NCBI GenBank assembly: GCA_963838805.1 | Contig: CAWISK010000008.1 | Span: 310,001 to 374,000, forward strand | Source of the DNA: CAVRQM01 sp963838805 | GTDB lineage: Bacteria > Pseudomonadota > Alphaproteobacteria > Acetobacterales > Acetobacteraceae | Direction: 5' to 3' | Length of the DNA stretch: 64,000 nucleotides | Part shown: positions 17,027 through 26,079 of the stretch, piece after piece | Numbering within the stretch: position 1 is the stretch's first letter | How the letters are laid out: the number at the start of each line of letters is the position of its first letter | The notes under the pieces: generated by a model | Databases searched by the model: none | Told to the model about the DNA's origin: nothing | Seen by the model: the letters and a program-made list of their open reading frames with translations, nothing else | Program-made: the position numbers and the translations under genes

Positions 17027-18036
17027 GCGGCCCCCGCCGCGATGTCCCGCCAGCGGGCGCAGCGCACCGCATGATCGGGGCCACACGGCTCCAGTCGCGG
17101 CCGGCCCTCCATGCACGGCGCGGGACGTGCGTAGCCGCAGCGCGGGTGGAACACGCAGCCGGCTGGCAGGTGTGCCAGGTTGGGCACGTTACCCGGAATC
17201 GCCCGCAGCGGCGCCGCATCGCGATCAAGGCCGAGGCGAGGGACCGAGTTCAGCAGCCCCATCGTGTAGGGCATGCGCGTCTCGCGAAAGATGGCGCCGG
17301 CCGGGCCGGCCTCCACCGCCTGACCGGCATACATCACCAGAATCCTGTCGGCGATCTCGGCGGCCACGCCCAGATTGTGCGTAATGAAGATGACCGCCAT
17401 CGACAACTCGCGTTGCAGGCTGCGGATGAGCTCGAGGATTTGCGCCTGCACCGTGACATCCAGCGCGGTCGTCGGCTCGTCTGCGATCAGCAGCGACGGG
17501 CGGCAGGACAGCGCCATGGCGATCATCGCCCGCTGCCGCATCCCGCCCGAGAGTTGGTGCGGGTAGGCATCGAACCGTCGCGCCGGCTCGGGGATGGCCA
17601 GCAGTGCCAGCATCTCGACGGCGCGCGTCCGCGCCGCGCGGGCGCTGAGCGCCTCGTGCAGGCGCAGCGTCTCGGTGATCTGCTCGCCGACCGTATAGAC
17701 CGGATTGAGTGCCGTCATCGGCTCCTGAAAGATCATGGCGATCTCGGCGCCGCGAAGGCGCTGCATGGTCCGGGCATCCGCTTGCGCCAGATCGCGCACG
17801 GTCCCGTCGCGCGTGCGCAGCAGGATTTCCCCGCCCGTGATGCGGCCGGGTGGCTGCGGCACAAGGCCCATGATGGCGAGGCTGGTGACGGATTTGCCCG
17901 AGCCGGACTTGCCCACGATCACCAGGGTCTCGCGACTGTCCACCGCGAAGGACAGCCCCGCCACCGCCGGAAGCACGCCATCGTCGGTGGCGAACTCGAC
18001 GCGCAGATCGCGCACCTCCAGCAGCGGCGCGCTCAT
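17023..18036 (-). CDS. Peptide-type ABC transporter ATP-binding protein (DppD-like)
   Basis: 337 residues. Walker A GKSGSGKS, IFQEPMTALNPVYTVG, signature LSGGMRQRAMIAMAL, Walker B LLIADEPTTALDVTVQ, and the C-terminal CVFHPRCGYA of the oligo_HPY domain. The start MSAPLLEVRDLRVEF at 18036 overlaps the permease stop (ATGA). Pairs with the DppF-like ATPase to power uptake. Confidence 0.92.
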   Translation of the reverse strand: MSAPLLEVRDLRVEFATDDGVLPAVAGLSFAVDSRETLVIVGKSGSGKSVTSLAIMGLVPQPPGRITGGEILLRTRDGTVRDLAQADARTMQRLRGAEIAMIFQEPMTALNPVYTVGEQITETLRLHEALSARAARTRAVEMLALLAIPEPARRFDAYPHQLSGGMRQRAMIAMALSCRPSLLIADEPTTALDVTVQAQILELIRSLQRELSMAVIFITHNLGVAAEIADRILVMYAGQAVEAGPAGAIFRETRMPYTMGLLNSVPRLGLDRDAAPLRAIPGNVPNLAHLPAGCVFHPRCGYARPAPCMEGRPRLEPCGPDHAVRCARWRDIAAGAA

Positions 18037-18902
18037 GTCCTGCGGCGCGGGTCGAAATGGTCGCGCAGCGCATCGCCCAGCAGGTTGAAGCCGACCACGA
18101 CCACGAAGATCGCGAGACCGGGAAAGGTTGCGATCCACCATGCGGTCAGGAAATAGCTCTGCCCGTCCGCCAGCAGCGCGCCCCAGTCGGGCGAGGGCGG
18201 TTGCGCGCCGAGACCGAGGAAGGACAGGCCGGCGGTCTCGACGATCACCGATCCCGCCTGGAGCGTGGCCATGACCATGATCGGCGTCACGCTGTTCGGC
18301 AGCACGTGACGCAGCATGATGCGCAGCCGCCCGGCGCCCACCGCGCGCGCCGCGCGCACGTAGTCCGCCTGGCGAACCGCCAGCACCTGTCCGCGGATCA
18401 GGCGCGCGTATTGCGGCGTGTAGACGATGCCGATGGCGATCATCGAGTTGGTGAGGCCGGGCCCCAGGGCTGCCACGATAATCAGCGCCAGCAGCAGATA
18501 GGGAAAGGCCAACAGCACATCGACCACGCGCATCACCACGGCATCGGCGCGGCCACCGAGGAACCCGCCGACCAGCCCCATCGTGCATCCCGCCGCGAGT
18601 GCCAGGCCGTCCGCCACGACCACCGCCAGCAATGCCGTGCGCGTGCCATAGAGCACACGGCTCAGCATGTCCCGCCCGTACTGGTCGGTGCCGAACCAAT
18701 GTCCGATGACAGGCGGAGAAAGGGCGCTGGACAGATCCTGGTCGAAGGGATCGTACGGGGCCACTAGCGGCGCCGCAACCGTCAGCAGCAGGAACAGCAC
18801 CGTGATCGCCAATCCGACCTTCGCCGTGGTCCGGCGCAGCACCCGGCCGACGCCGGGCGGTCGGGCGGCGAGTGGCGCAACCTCGATGGCGCGGCCGCTC
18901 AT
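18033..18902 (-). CDS. Peptide-type ABC transporter permease (DppC-like)
   Basis: 289 residues, about six membrane segments. N-terminal segment LAITVLFLLLTVAAPLVAPYDPF precedes HWFGTDQYGRDMLSRVLYG, the OppC N-terminal motif. The EAA loop is RAARAVGAGRLRIMLRHVLPN. Overlaps the DppD-like gene by four bases and is 13 bases downstream of the DppB-like gene. Inner-membrane translocation partner. Confidence 0.92.
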   Translation of the reverse strand: MSGRAIEVAPLAARPPGVGRVLRRTTAKVGLAITVLFLLLTVAAPLVAPYDPFDQDLSSALSPPVIGHWFGTDQYGRDMLSRVLYGTRTALLAVVVADGLALAAGCTMGLVGGFLGGRADAVVMRVVDVLLAFPYLLLALIIVAALGPGLTNSMIAIGIVYTPQYARLIRGQVLAVRQADYVRAARAVGAGRLRIMLRHVLPNSVTPIMVMATLQAGSVIVETAGLSFLGLGAQPPSPDWGALLADGQSYFLTAWWIATFPGLAIFVVVVGFNLLGDALRDHFDPRRRT

Positions 18903-18915
18903 GTCCGGGGCGGGC

Positions 18916-19920
18916 TCAAATGCGCCGGATCCGCGGATCGAGCAGCGCGTAGCTGAGATCCACCAGCAGGTTCACCAGCACGAACACCAGGGCGATGAAC
19001 AGGGCGCCCGCCTGCACCACCGGGTAGTCGCGCGACAGGATGCTGTCCACCATCAGCCGGCCCAGGCCGGGCAGGGAAAAGATCGTCTCGGTCAGCACGG
19101 CGCCGGATAGCAGCAAGCCCGCTTGCAGGCCGATCACGGTCACGACCGGGATCAGCGCGTTGCGCAGGATATGGCGGATGATGACCCGCCGCTCCTTCAT
19201 GCCTTTCGCACGGGCCGTGCGAACGTGGTCGAGATTGGCGGTCGCCAGGATCTCCGACCGCGTGATGCGGATGACGATCGCGAGCGGGATCGTCGCGAGC
19301 GTCACGGCCGGCAGGATCAGGTAGCGCACGCTGGCGGCCAGCAGATCGAGCCGGCCGGCGATCAGGCTGTCGATCACCGTCATGCCGGTCACGCGCGGCA
19401 CGTCGAGGCCGATCGGCATCAATCCGCCGATCGGCAGCCAGCCCAGCCCGGCGCCGAACAGCAGCAGCAGCATCAGCCCAAGCCAGAAGATCGGCATGGA
19501 CACTCCGAACAGGGTCAGGGTCATGACCACGGTATCCAGCGAACCGCCCGGCCGGGTTCCGGCCAGCACGCCCAGCGGAACGCCGATCACCGTCGCGATC
19601 AGCAGCGATGTCAGCGAAAGCTGCAATGTCACCGGAAACGCCGTCAGCACATCGGCGAGCGCCGGATGGTTGCTGCGCAGCGACACGCCGAGATCGCCCC
19701 GCAGGGCCTGCGAGGCGAAGTCGAGATACTGCGTCCAGACCGGCTGATCGAGGCCAAGCTGGTGGCGCAGGGCGGCGAGCTGGGGCGCTGTCGCGCGCTC
19801 GCCCAGCAGCAGGGTCGCGACGTCGCCGGGCAGCACGTGCATGGTGAAGAACACCACGATGCTGACCCCGATCAGCACGAGCACGAGCTGTCCCAGCCTG
19901 CCCGCCACATAGCGGGTCAT
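18916..19920 (-). CDS. Peptide-type ABC transporter permease (DppB-like)
   Basis: 334 residues from the ATG at 19920. The first membrane segment is LVLVLIGVSIVVFFTMHVLPGD, and the family motif of DppB (TARAKGMKERRVIIRHILRNALIP) forms the EAA loop. The in-frame upstream extension lacks a plausible start and was dropped. First gene of the dppBCDF-like operon; a 157-base gap with the divergent deacylase gene must contain the promoter. Confidence 0.92.
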   Translation of the reverse strand: MTRYVAGRLGQLVLVLIGVSIVVFFTMHVLPGDVATLLLGERATAPQLAALRHQLGLDQPVWTQYLDFASQALRGDLGVSLRSNHPALADVLTAFPVTLQLSLTSLLIATVIGVPLGVLAGTRPGGSLDTVVMTLTLFGVSMPIFWLGLMLLLLFGAGLGWLPIGGLMPIGLDVPRVTGMTVIDSLIAGRLDLLAASVRYLILPAVTLATIPLAIVIRITRSEILATANLDHVRTARAKGMKERRVIIRHILRNALIPVVTVIGLQAGLLLSGAVLTETIFSLPGLGRLMVDSILSRDYPVVQAGALFIALVFVLVNLLVDLSYALLDPRIRRI

Positions 19921-20077
19921 GGCCGTGCGGCTCGGCGTGAACGATCGTGCGGGAAGGGCATCTGGCCGTCTGCAATGAGATGACCGCCCTGCGTCGCGTT
20001 GTTCGTCCCGACTTGTCAAGTACCGGTCGGGTAGCGGACAGTCGGCCAACCCATTGCCGCCATTCGGAGGAACGTTG

Positions 20078-21058
20078 ATGCAGGGCTGGCGCTTCGAACT
20101 GGTCCCGGCACCCGCGCCGGGACAGAAGGCGCAAGGCAACGTCGCCTGGGGTGATGGGCTGCTGGCCGGGTGGGACTGGCCCTATATCGCCGTACATGGA
20201 GCGCATCCGGGACCGGCCGTGCTGGTGACGTCAGGCATTCACGGATCCGAATACCCGTCGATCGACGCGGCCGTGCAGCTTGCCGCGAAGCTTGATGCCT
20301 CGGAGCTGCGAGGCCAGGTGCTCTGCCTTCCGCTGATGAACCCGGCGGCGTTCTGGGAGCGCACACCCTATGTTTCACCGATCGACAATCTGAACCTCAA
20401 CCGGGTGTTTCCCGGCAAGCCGCTGGGCAGTTTCAGCGAGCGCCTGGCGCACCATCTGGTCGAGCGCGCGATGCGCCATGCCGATGCCTATCTCGACCTG
20501 CATGGCGGCGACATTCCCGAGGCGCTGGTGGCGTTCACCATGTACGAGGAAACCGGTGATCCCGCACTCGACGGACGCAGCCGCGCGATGGCGGACGCCT
20601 TCGGCGCCCCGGCGTTGCTGGTGCAGCGACGCTCCGACGCGCCGGTTTCGGGGCTTGCCTATGCCGCCGCGTCCCGGCTCGGCATCCCTGCGATCATCGC
20701 CGAGGACGGCGGCGCCGGCATCTACGACGCTGCGGCGGCGGAACGGATGCTGGGCGGTGCCGAGAACGTGCTGCGCGCCTTGGGCGTGCTGCCGGGCGGC
20801 GCGCGCAAAATGCCGCCGCCGCATCAGTTCGACAGGTTCGTGTGGGTCCGCTCGCGTGAGGCGGGTTTCTTCAAGCCGCGCTGCAAGGTGGGCGACGAAC
20901 TCGCGGCGGGCGCGGTGCTTGGCACCATCAACGATTTCTTCGGCCGCACGATTGAGGAGATCACGACCGATACCGCCGGCCAGGTTCTGTTCCTGGTCGT
21001 CAGTGCGGCGATCGGCAAGGCTGGATTGATCTGCGGGATCGGCGCCGGCGCCGCGTAG
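20078..21058 (+). CDS. Succinylglutamate desuccinylase/aspartoacylase-family (M14-like) deacylase
   Basis: 326 residues. Zinc-site motifs of the AstE/AspA family are present: GIHGSEYPSID (His and Glu) and AYLDLHGGDIPEA (third His). Family members hydrolyse N-acyl amino acids. GGAGG at 20066-20070 fixes the ATG at 20078. A C-terminal lipoyl-like beta segment (FKPRCKVGDELAAGAVLGTI) is typical of the bacterial subfamily. Divergent from the dpp-like operon and convergent with the M20 gene 3 bases away; the set suggests that imported acylated amino compounds are deacylated here. Confidence 0.85.
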   Translation: MQGWRFELVPAPAPGQKAQGNVAWGDGLLAGWDWPYIAVHGAHPGPAVLVTSGIHGSEYPSIDAAVQLAAKLDASELRGQVLCLPLMNPAAFWERTPYVSPIDNLNLNRVFPGKPLGSFSERLAHHLVERAMRHADAYLDLHGGDIPEALVAFTMYEETGDPALDGRSRAMADAFGAPALLVQRRSDAPVSGLAYAAASRLGIPAIIAEDGGAGIYDAAAAERMLGGAENVLRALGVLPGGARKMPPPHQFDRFVWVRSREAGFFKPRCKVGDELAAGAVLGTINDFFGRTIEEITTDTAGQVLFLVVSAAIGKAGLICGIGAGAA

Positions 21059-21061
21059 CGG

Positions 21062-22441
21062 TCAGGCCGCCTCGCCCAACCGCGCGAGATAGGTGATCCA
21101 GGCGCGCACGCCGTCCCACAATCGTTGCACCCGGAAGAACTCGTTCGGCGCGTGGTAATCTTCGTCGGCCGTGGAGAACGAGAAGAACACCGTGTCGATG
21201 CCGAGCCGCCGGGCGAAGATTTCGCCGATCGGGATAGTGGCGCCCATGCGGACGGGCAAAGCCCGGCGGCCGTACAGCTCCCCCAGCACCTCCATCGCCA
21301 GGCGCAATCCGCGATGGCTCTCGGCTATCGCGTAGGGGTGCGACATGCCGCGATGCCTCTCGACCTCCAAGGCCACGCCCGCCGGCGTATGCTGCCGCAA
21401 ATGGTGCTCGATCAGCTCCAGCACCTCCGTCGGATCCTGATCGGGGACGAGCCGGCACGTGATCTTGGCGTGTGCCTCCGCAGGAATCACCGTCTTGGTG
21501 CCGGGGCCGGCATAGCCGCCCTGCAATCCATTCAGCTCCAGCGTCGGGCGGACCCAGTTGCGTTCCAGCAGTGACCAGCCGGCCTCGCCGGCTCCGGCGC
21601 GGGCGCCGAGCGAGCGCAGGTAGCCGGCCTCGTCGAACGGGATCGCGGCGATCTCCGCCCGCGCCGCTGGCGAAAGGGTGCGCACCCGATCATAGAACCC
21701 GGACACCGCCACCGCCCCATCGTCGCGGTGCAGCGAAGCGAGCAGGCGGCAAATCGCCTGCAACGGATTGGCCACAGCGCCACCGTGGCGCCCGGAGTGG
21801 AGATCCTTCGCCGCACCGCGCACGGTCAGGTCCAGGGCGCACAAGCCGCGGCTGGCAACTGTTACCGTGGGCAGATCGGCGCGCCACATCGCACCATCGG
21901 CCGACAGCACGAAATCGGCCCGCAGTGCGGCCGCCTCGGCGGCGACGAATGGCTCCAGATGCGCGCTGCCCATCTCCTCCTCGCCCTCGACGAGCAGCTT
22001 GACGTTCACCGGCAGCCGCCCTGCCGTCGCGAGCAGCGCCTCCAGCGCGGTCACGGCCACCAGCAGCGGGCCCTTGTCGTCGGAGACACCGCGCGCATAG
22101 AGGCGGCCGTCACGGATTTCCGGCACGAAGGGCGGGCTCGTCCATTTCTCCAGCGGATCGGGCGGCTGCACGTCGTAGTGACCATAGATCAGGATGGTCG
22201 GCGCGCCGGGTGCGTGCAGCCAGTCGGCCGTGACCACCGGATGCCCCGCCGTCGGCCGCACGGCGGCGTGTTCCAGCCCGGCCTCGGTCAGACGGCGCGC
22301 GAGGAACGCCGCTGCGCGCGCGATCCCGTCCGCATAGGCGGGATCGGTGCTGACGCTCGGGATCGCGGCGAAATCGATCAGGTGTTGCAGCACGCGGGCG
22401 TGCCGGTCCTCGATCCACGCCAAAGCTGCGGCGATGCTCAT
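21062..22441 (-). CDS. M20-family metallopeptidase/dipeptidase
   Basis: 459 residues. Metal and catalytic motifs intact: YGHYDVQPPDPLEKW, the ARGVSDDKGP loop, EGEEEMGS with the catalytic glutamates, and SADGAMW. The dimerisation domain occupies the middle (about 190-350). Close in type to bacterial dipeptidases/carnosinase-like proteins (long M20 subfamily). The ATG (22439-22441) overlaps the SDR stop by four bases, so it ends a four-gene minus-strand operon. Confidence 0.9.
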   Translation of the reverse strand: MSIAAALAWIEDRHARVLQHLIDFAAIPSVSTDPAYADGIARAAAFLARRLTEAGLEHAAVRPTAGHPVVTADWLHAPGAPTILIYGHYDVQPPDPLEKWTSPPFVPEIRDGRLYARGVSDDKGPLLVAVTALEALLATAGRLPVNVKLLVEGEEEMGSAHLEPFVAAEAAALRADFVLSADGAMWRADLPTVTVASRGLCALDLTVRGAAKDLHSGRHGGAVANPLQAICRLLASLHRDDGAVAVSGFYDRVRTLSPAARAEIAAIPFDEAGYLRSLGARAGAGEAGWSLLERNWVRPTLELNGLQGGYAGPGTKTVIPAEAHAKITCRLVPDQDPTEVLELIEHHLRQHTPAGVALEVERHRGMSHPYAIAESHRGLRLAMEVLGELYGRRALPVRMGATIPIGEIFARRLGIDTVFFSFSTADEDYHAPNEFFRVQRLWDGVRAWITYLARLGEAA

Positions 22442-23187
22442 TTGCCGCCATCCACGCTGAGTGTCTGGCCGGAAATCCAGCCGGCGTAGTCGCTGGCCAG
22501 GAACAGGACGGCATGGACGATGTCGGCAACCGTCCCCAGCCGGCGCAGCGCGACCGCCTCGATCAGCCGCTGCTGGCCTTCCGGCCCGTATGCCTCCCAC
22601 TGCCGCTCCGTCGTCGGGTTGGAGCGCACGAATCCGGGGGCGACGCTGTTCACCGTGATGCCGAACGGGCCGAGTTCGTGCGCGAGCTGCCGGGTCAGCC
22701 CGATCTCGCCTGCCTTGGCGGCCGCATAGGCCTGGATGCCGGTGAGGCTGATACCGAGGCCGGCGCCGCTCGAAATGGTCACGATCCGCCCGCGCCCGGC
22801 CGCCTTCATGCCGGGGATGACCGCCTGGGCCATCAGGAAAGCGCCGGTCAGGTTGGCGGCGAGAACGTCCTGCCACTCCGCCTCGCTCACCGTCTCGGCG
22901 GGCCTTCCCACCTGCCCGCGCACGCCACCCGCGCTGTGCACCAGCACATCCACGGGACCGACGGAGGAGATGGCGGCCTGCGCCGCCTGACGCTCGCCGA
23001 CATCGAAGGCGAGCACCGTCAGCCCGCCGCCCGGCGCGGTGGCGCGCGTCTGCTCCAGCCCGGCTTGGTTGAGGTCGGCCGCCACAGTGCGGGCGTCGAG
23101 TGCGGCAAACGCGTGCGCGATGCCGCGGCCGATGCCGTGGCCGGCGCCGGTGACGAGCACCGTCCGGCCCGCGAAGCGAATGTCCAC
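22438..23187 (-). CDS. Short-chain dehydrogenase/reductase
   Basis: 249 residues. Rossmann motif GAGHGIGRGIA, VHSAGGVRG in place of NNAG, catalytic Ser region TISSGAGLGISLTG with YAAAK, and C-terminal SVDGGK. NAD(P)-dependent oxidation or reduction of an unknown substrate. Its start shares a base with the upstream ketopantoate-reductase-like stop (23187), and its stop overlaps the M20 gene, so the four enzymes are coupled. Confidence 0.9.
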   Translation of the reverse strand: MDIRFAGRTVLVTGAGHGIGRGIAHAFAALDARTVAADLNQAGLEQTRATAPGGGLTVLAFDVGERQAAQAAISSVGPVDVLVHSAGGVRGQVGRPAETVSEAEWQDVLAANLTGAFLMAQAVIPGMKAAGRGRIVTISSGAGLGISLTGIQAYAAAKAGEIGLTRQLAHELGPFGITVNSVAPGFVRSNPTTERQWEAYGPEGQQRLIEAVALRRLGTVADIVHAVLFLASDYAGWISGQTLSVDGGK

Positions 23188-24218
23188 TACCGCGCCCCGG
23201 CCAGGGTTTCCTGCGCCAGCTCCGCCAGATTGGCGCGGGCCAGTGGTCGGCGCCCGTCCTCGATCTCATGGATCATCGCCAGCAGGCGTGCGGTGCATGG
23301 CGTGGGCACGCCGACGGCGGCGCCCTCCGCGACGATCGGGCCGAGCTGGGCCTCCGCCTCGGTCTTGCGCTTGCGCACGGCGAGATCGCGCCAGATGCCG
23401 CTATGCGATTTCGCCGATTTGCGGTTGTGCGCGACCATGGCCTCCATGGACGCCCCGACCGCCGTCGCATTGGCGGTCGGAACGAAAGCGGCGGGGTCGA
23501 AGCCGTTGAATCCCTCCGCGCGGATACGCTTCGCCCCTGCCACCGCCATCACCTCGCGCGCAAGCCGGGTCAGCACCGGGCGGAGGCTGGCGTCGGCCAG
23601 CACGTCGGCGATGGAATCGTCGGTGAGTGCGGTCGCGAACAGCAGCGCGCCATAGCCGAGCTTGCCCCAGAGATAGCCGAGAATATTGTCCGTCACGGTA
23701 GCATCAGGCTCGAAATCGCGCAGCAGCCTGTGCAGCGCCTGCACTCTCGGCGTCATCATCCCGTCCAGTTCGCCCAGCACGCAGGCGCCGCGGCCGCCAT
23801 ACAGAATCCGCCCGGGTTCCAGGTAGTCCGCGCCGAAATTGATGAACGCGCCCACCACGCGCGGCAGGCCCACGACACGCCCGATGACGAATTCGTTGAG
23901 GCCGTTCTGGAACGAGGCAACATGCCCATCCTCGGCGAGATGTGGCAGCATCTGCCGCGAGGCCGCTTCGGTGTGCTGCGCCTTCACGCAGAGCAGGACG
24001 TGGCCGTAGCGTTCGGTCAACTCTCCGGGTGTCGCCGCGGCGACGGGCTGGATGAACGTCTCGATCGGCCCCTCGATGGAAAGCCCGCGCTCGCGCATCG
24101 CCGCCACGTGTTCAGCAACCTGGTCGACCAGCACGACATCGTGGCCGGCGCGCGCGAGATACGCGCCGATCGTGCCGCCGATGGCTCCCGCCCCCCAGAT
24201 GAGCAGCGGCTCGCTCAT
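23187..24218 (-). CDS. Ketopantoate reductase family (PanE/ApbA-like) oxidoreductase
   Basis: 343 residues from MSEPLLIWGAGAIGG, with the GAGAIGG NADPH motif. The catalytic-type Lys (LCVKAQHT) and Asn (FQNGLNE) of the N-terminal domain and the C-terminal helical domain (YLWGKLGYGALLFA) are present. In the raw sequence it continues upstream in frame into the creatininase gene, but the family start is here and an ATGA overlap with a restored creatininase stop appears if one extra G near 24240 is removed. In this catabolic context it may reduce a 2-keto acid other than ketopantoate. Confidence 0.85.
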   Translation of the reverse strand: MSEPLLIWGAGAIGGTIGAYLARAGHDVVLVDQVAEHVAAMRERGLSIEGPIETFIQPVAAATPGELTERYGHVLLCVKAQHTEAASRQMLPHLAEDGHVASFQNGLNEFVIGRVVGLPRVVGAFINFGADYLEPGRILYGGRGACVLGELDGMMTPRVQALHRLLRDFEPDATVTDNILGYLWGKLGYGALLFATALTDDSIADVLADASLRPVLTRLAREVMAVAGAKRIRAEGFNGFDPAAFVPTANATAVGASMEAMVAHNRKSAKSHSGIWRDLAVRKRKTEAEAQLGPIVAEGAAVGVPTPCTARLLAMIHEIEDGRRPLARANLAELAQETLAGAR

Positions 24219-24917
24219 TGCCACGGACCTTCCAGGAGCTGCCCGCGTCTCGGCCACGGCGACCTCCCAGATCGCCAGCATCTCCTCGTCGCTGCGCTGG
24301 TATCGCCCGCCGAAATTGCCGTCGCCCAGCCGCTTGCGTACCTCGGCCGGAGATAGCAGGCGCAGCGTGTCGAGATCGGTCATCGGCTTGCCGCCCGCAG
24401 GTGCGGCGACATTGGGCAGGCGCGTCCAGGGGAAGTTCTCCATCCAGGAGGCGTGCGAGGCGACGGAGTCGGTCTCCTGCACCTTCGCCCAGGTGCGCGG
24501 CGCGTTCCACCAATTGTGGAATCGCACGCGACACGACGGATGGTCCGCGACCCATTCCACGGCGAGACCAGCGGCGGGCGCATTGCCGCCGTGGCCGTTG
24601 CACAGCGTGATGCGCCGGAACCCGGCCTCCGCCAGCCCGTCCAGCAAGTCGCGCACAACCCGAAGATAGGTCTCGACGCGCAAGGTGAGCGTGCCGGGAT
24701 AGGCCCTGAAATACGGCGTGATGCCATAGGCAAGCACCGGGAACACCGGCACCCCGAGGGGAGCGGCGGCCTCCACCGCCACGCGCTCGCTGAGGATGCT
24801 GTCCACCGACAGGCTCAATTGCGCGTGCTGCTCCGTGCTGCCCAGCGGGAGCACGCAGCGATCGTCGCCGCGCAAATACTCCTCGGTCTGCATCCAGTTC
24901 ATTTCGCTGACGCGCAT
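24215..24917 (-). CDS. Creatininase-family amidohydrolase (frame broken near its end)
   Basis: About 234 residues. The metal-binding signature LPLGSTEQHAQLSLSVD and the CNGHGGNAPAAG motif define the creatininase family, which includes creatininases, MftE-type peptidases and FAPy deformylases. As read, it runs without a stop into the ketopantoate-reductase-like gene. Deleting one G in CGGG near 24240 gives ETRQLLEGPWQ-stop with the stop overlapping the next ATG, matching the overlaps in the rest of this operon. First gene of creatininase-PanE-SDR-M20. Confidence 0.85.
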
Positions 24918-25060
24918 GGCATTGGCCCCGGGGAAGAAGATCGGTGGTTCTGGTCTGCCCCGCATCGTACCGCAAAATCCACGCGAGGGGAGCCGGCGGC
25001 TTCGTTTGGTTGGTGACGCTGGGCGGAAAGCCTTGCTTGACGGCGGTTGACCACCGTGAC

Positions 25061-25784
25061 ATGCACCGATCGCATTCCTGGGTCTCGGCCGACGTGACCG
25101 CCGCCTATTCCTTCCTGCTGGCCTTCCCGGCGCTGCTGGCGATCGTCAACCCGCTGGGCATGGCGTTCATCGTCGAGGATCTGCTGCGCGGCCTGCCGCG
25201 CGCCGAACGGGCGCGGGTGGTGCGCAGCGTCGGCATCTATTCGCTCTGCGTCATGCTGGGCGCACTCTGGGGCGGTGCCCTGGTGCTGAGCTTCTTCGGC
25301 GTCTCGATCGAGGCGCTGCGGCTGGGCGGCGGGCTGGTGGTGCTGCTGTCGTCGCTGGAATTGCTGCTGCGCCCCGAGGTCAAGGAGGCGCGCAAGCAGG
25401 ACCAGGCCGCGGATAGCGGCCGGCTGGCGGCCGACCGCGCCTTCTTTCCCATCACCATGCCGATGACCACGGGGCCGGGCACCATCGCGGTGGCCATCGC
25501 TCTGGGCGCGGAACGGCCCGAAGTCCTGGGGGCCGCGGCTGGTCTTCTATGCCGGCGTCTCGGCGGCGGCGGTGGCGATGGCGGCGCTGATCTGGTTCAC
25601 CTACTGGTCGGCCGATTGGATGGCGCGACGGTTCTCGCCCGGGGCGCAGCGCATCATCGCGCGCCTCGCCGCGTTCCTGCTGCTGTGCATCGGCGTGCAG
25701 ATCATGATCTCGGGCGGCCTGGGTGTCGCCGGCATGATCCAGGCCCATCTTCGAGGCCCATTTACAGCAGGAGCAATACCATGA
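25061..25784 (+). CDS. MarC-family integral membrane protein (frame broken)
   Basis: About 240 residues with six membrane segments. FLLAFPALLAIVNPLGMAFIVEDL is the family N-terminus, FFPITMPMTTGPGTIAVAI the conserved central motif, and ARLAAFLLLCIGVQIMISG the C-terminal segment. Function unknown despite the MarC name. The frame shifts in a five-G run at about 25528-25532; dropping one G gives GPRLVFYAGVSAAAVAM. Stop overlaps the DUF427 ATG (ATGA). Confidence 0.88.
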
Positions 25785-26062
25785 AGGCCACCTGGAACGG
25801 CGCGGTGATCGCCGAGAGCGAGGACATCGTGACGGTGGAGGGAAACGCGTATTTCCCCGCAGCTTCGCTCAAGCGCGACTATGTGCGGCCGAGCAGCCAC
25901 ACCAGCATCTGCCCGTGGAAGGGCACCGCCAGCTACTACACGCTCGCCGTGGACGGGGAGACGAACCCGGATGCGGTGTGGTACTACCCCGATCCGAAGC
26001 CGGCGGCGGCGGATATCCGCGACCGGGTGGCGTTCTGGAAAGGCGTCCGCGTGACGCCGTAA
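25781..26062 (+). CDS. DUF427 domain protein
   Basis: 93 residues that match the DUF427 family over its full length: KATWNGAVIAESEDIVTVEGNAYFP, then SSHTSICPWKGTASYYTL, then ETNPDAVWYYPDPKP. The CPWKG-x-A-x-Y-Y core is the family hallmark. Single-domain cytoplasmic protein of unknown role. Overlaps marC by four bases and precedes an SDR by 17 bases. Confidence 0.93.
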   Translation: MKATWNGAVIAESEDIVTVEGNAYFPAASLKRDYVRPSSHTSICPWKGTASYYTLAVDGETNPDAVWYYPDPKPAAADIRDRVAFWKGVRVTP

Positions 26063-26079
26063 CGACGAAGGGACTCGGC

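Noticed and set aside
18916..20139. Longer start for the DppB-like permease at 20139
   Set aside because: The added 73 residues have no membrane segment or family similarity and overlap the divergent deacylase gene; the family start is at 19920.
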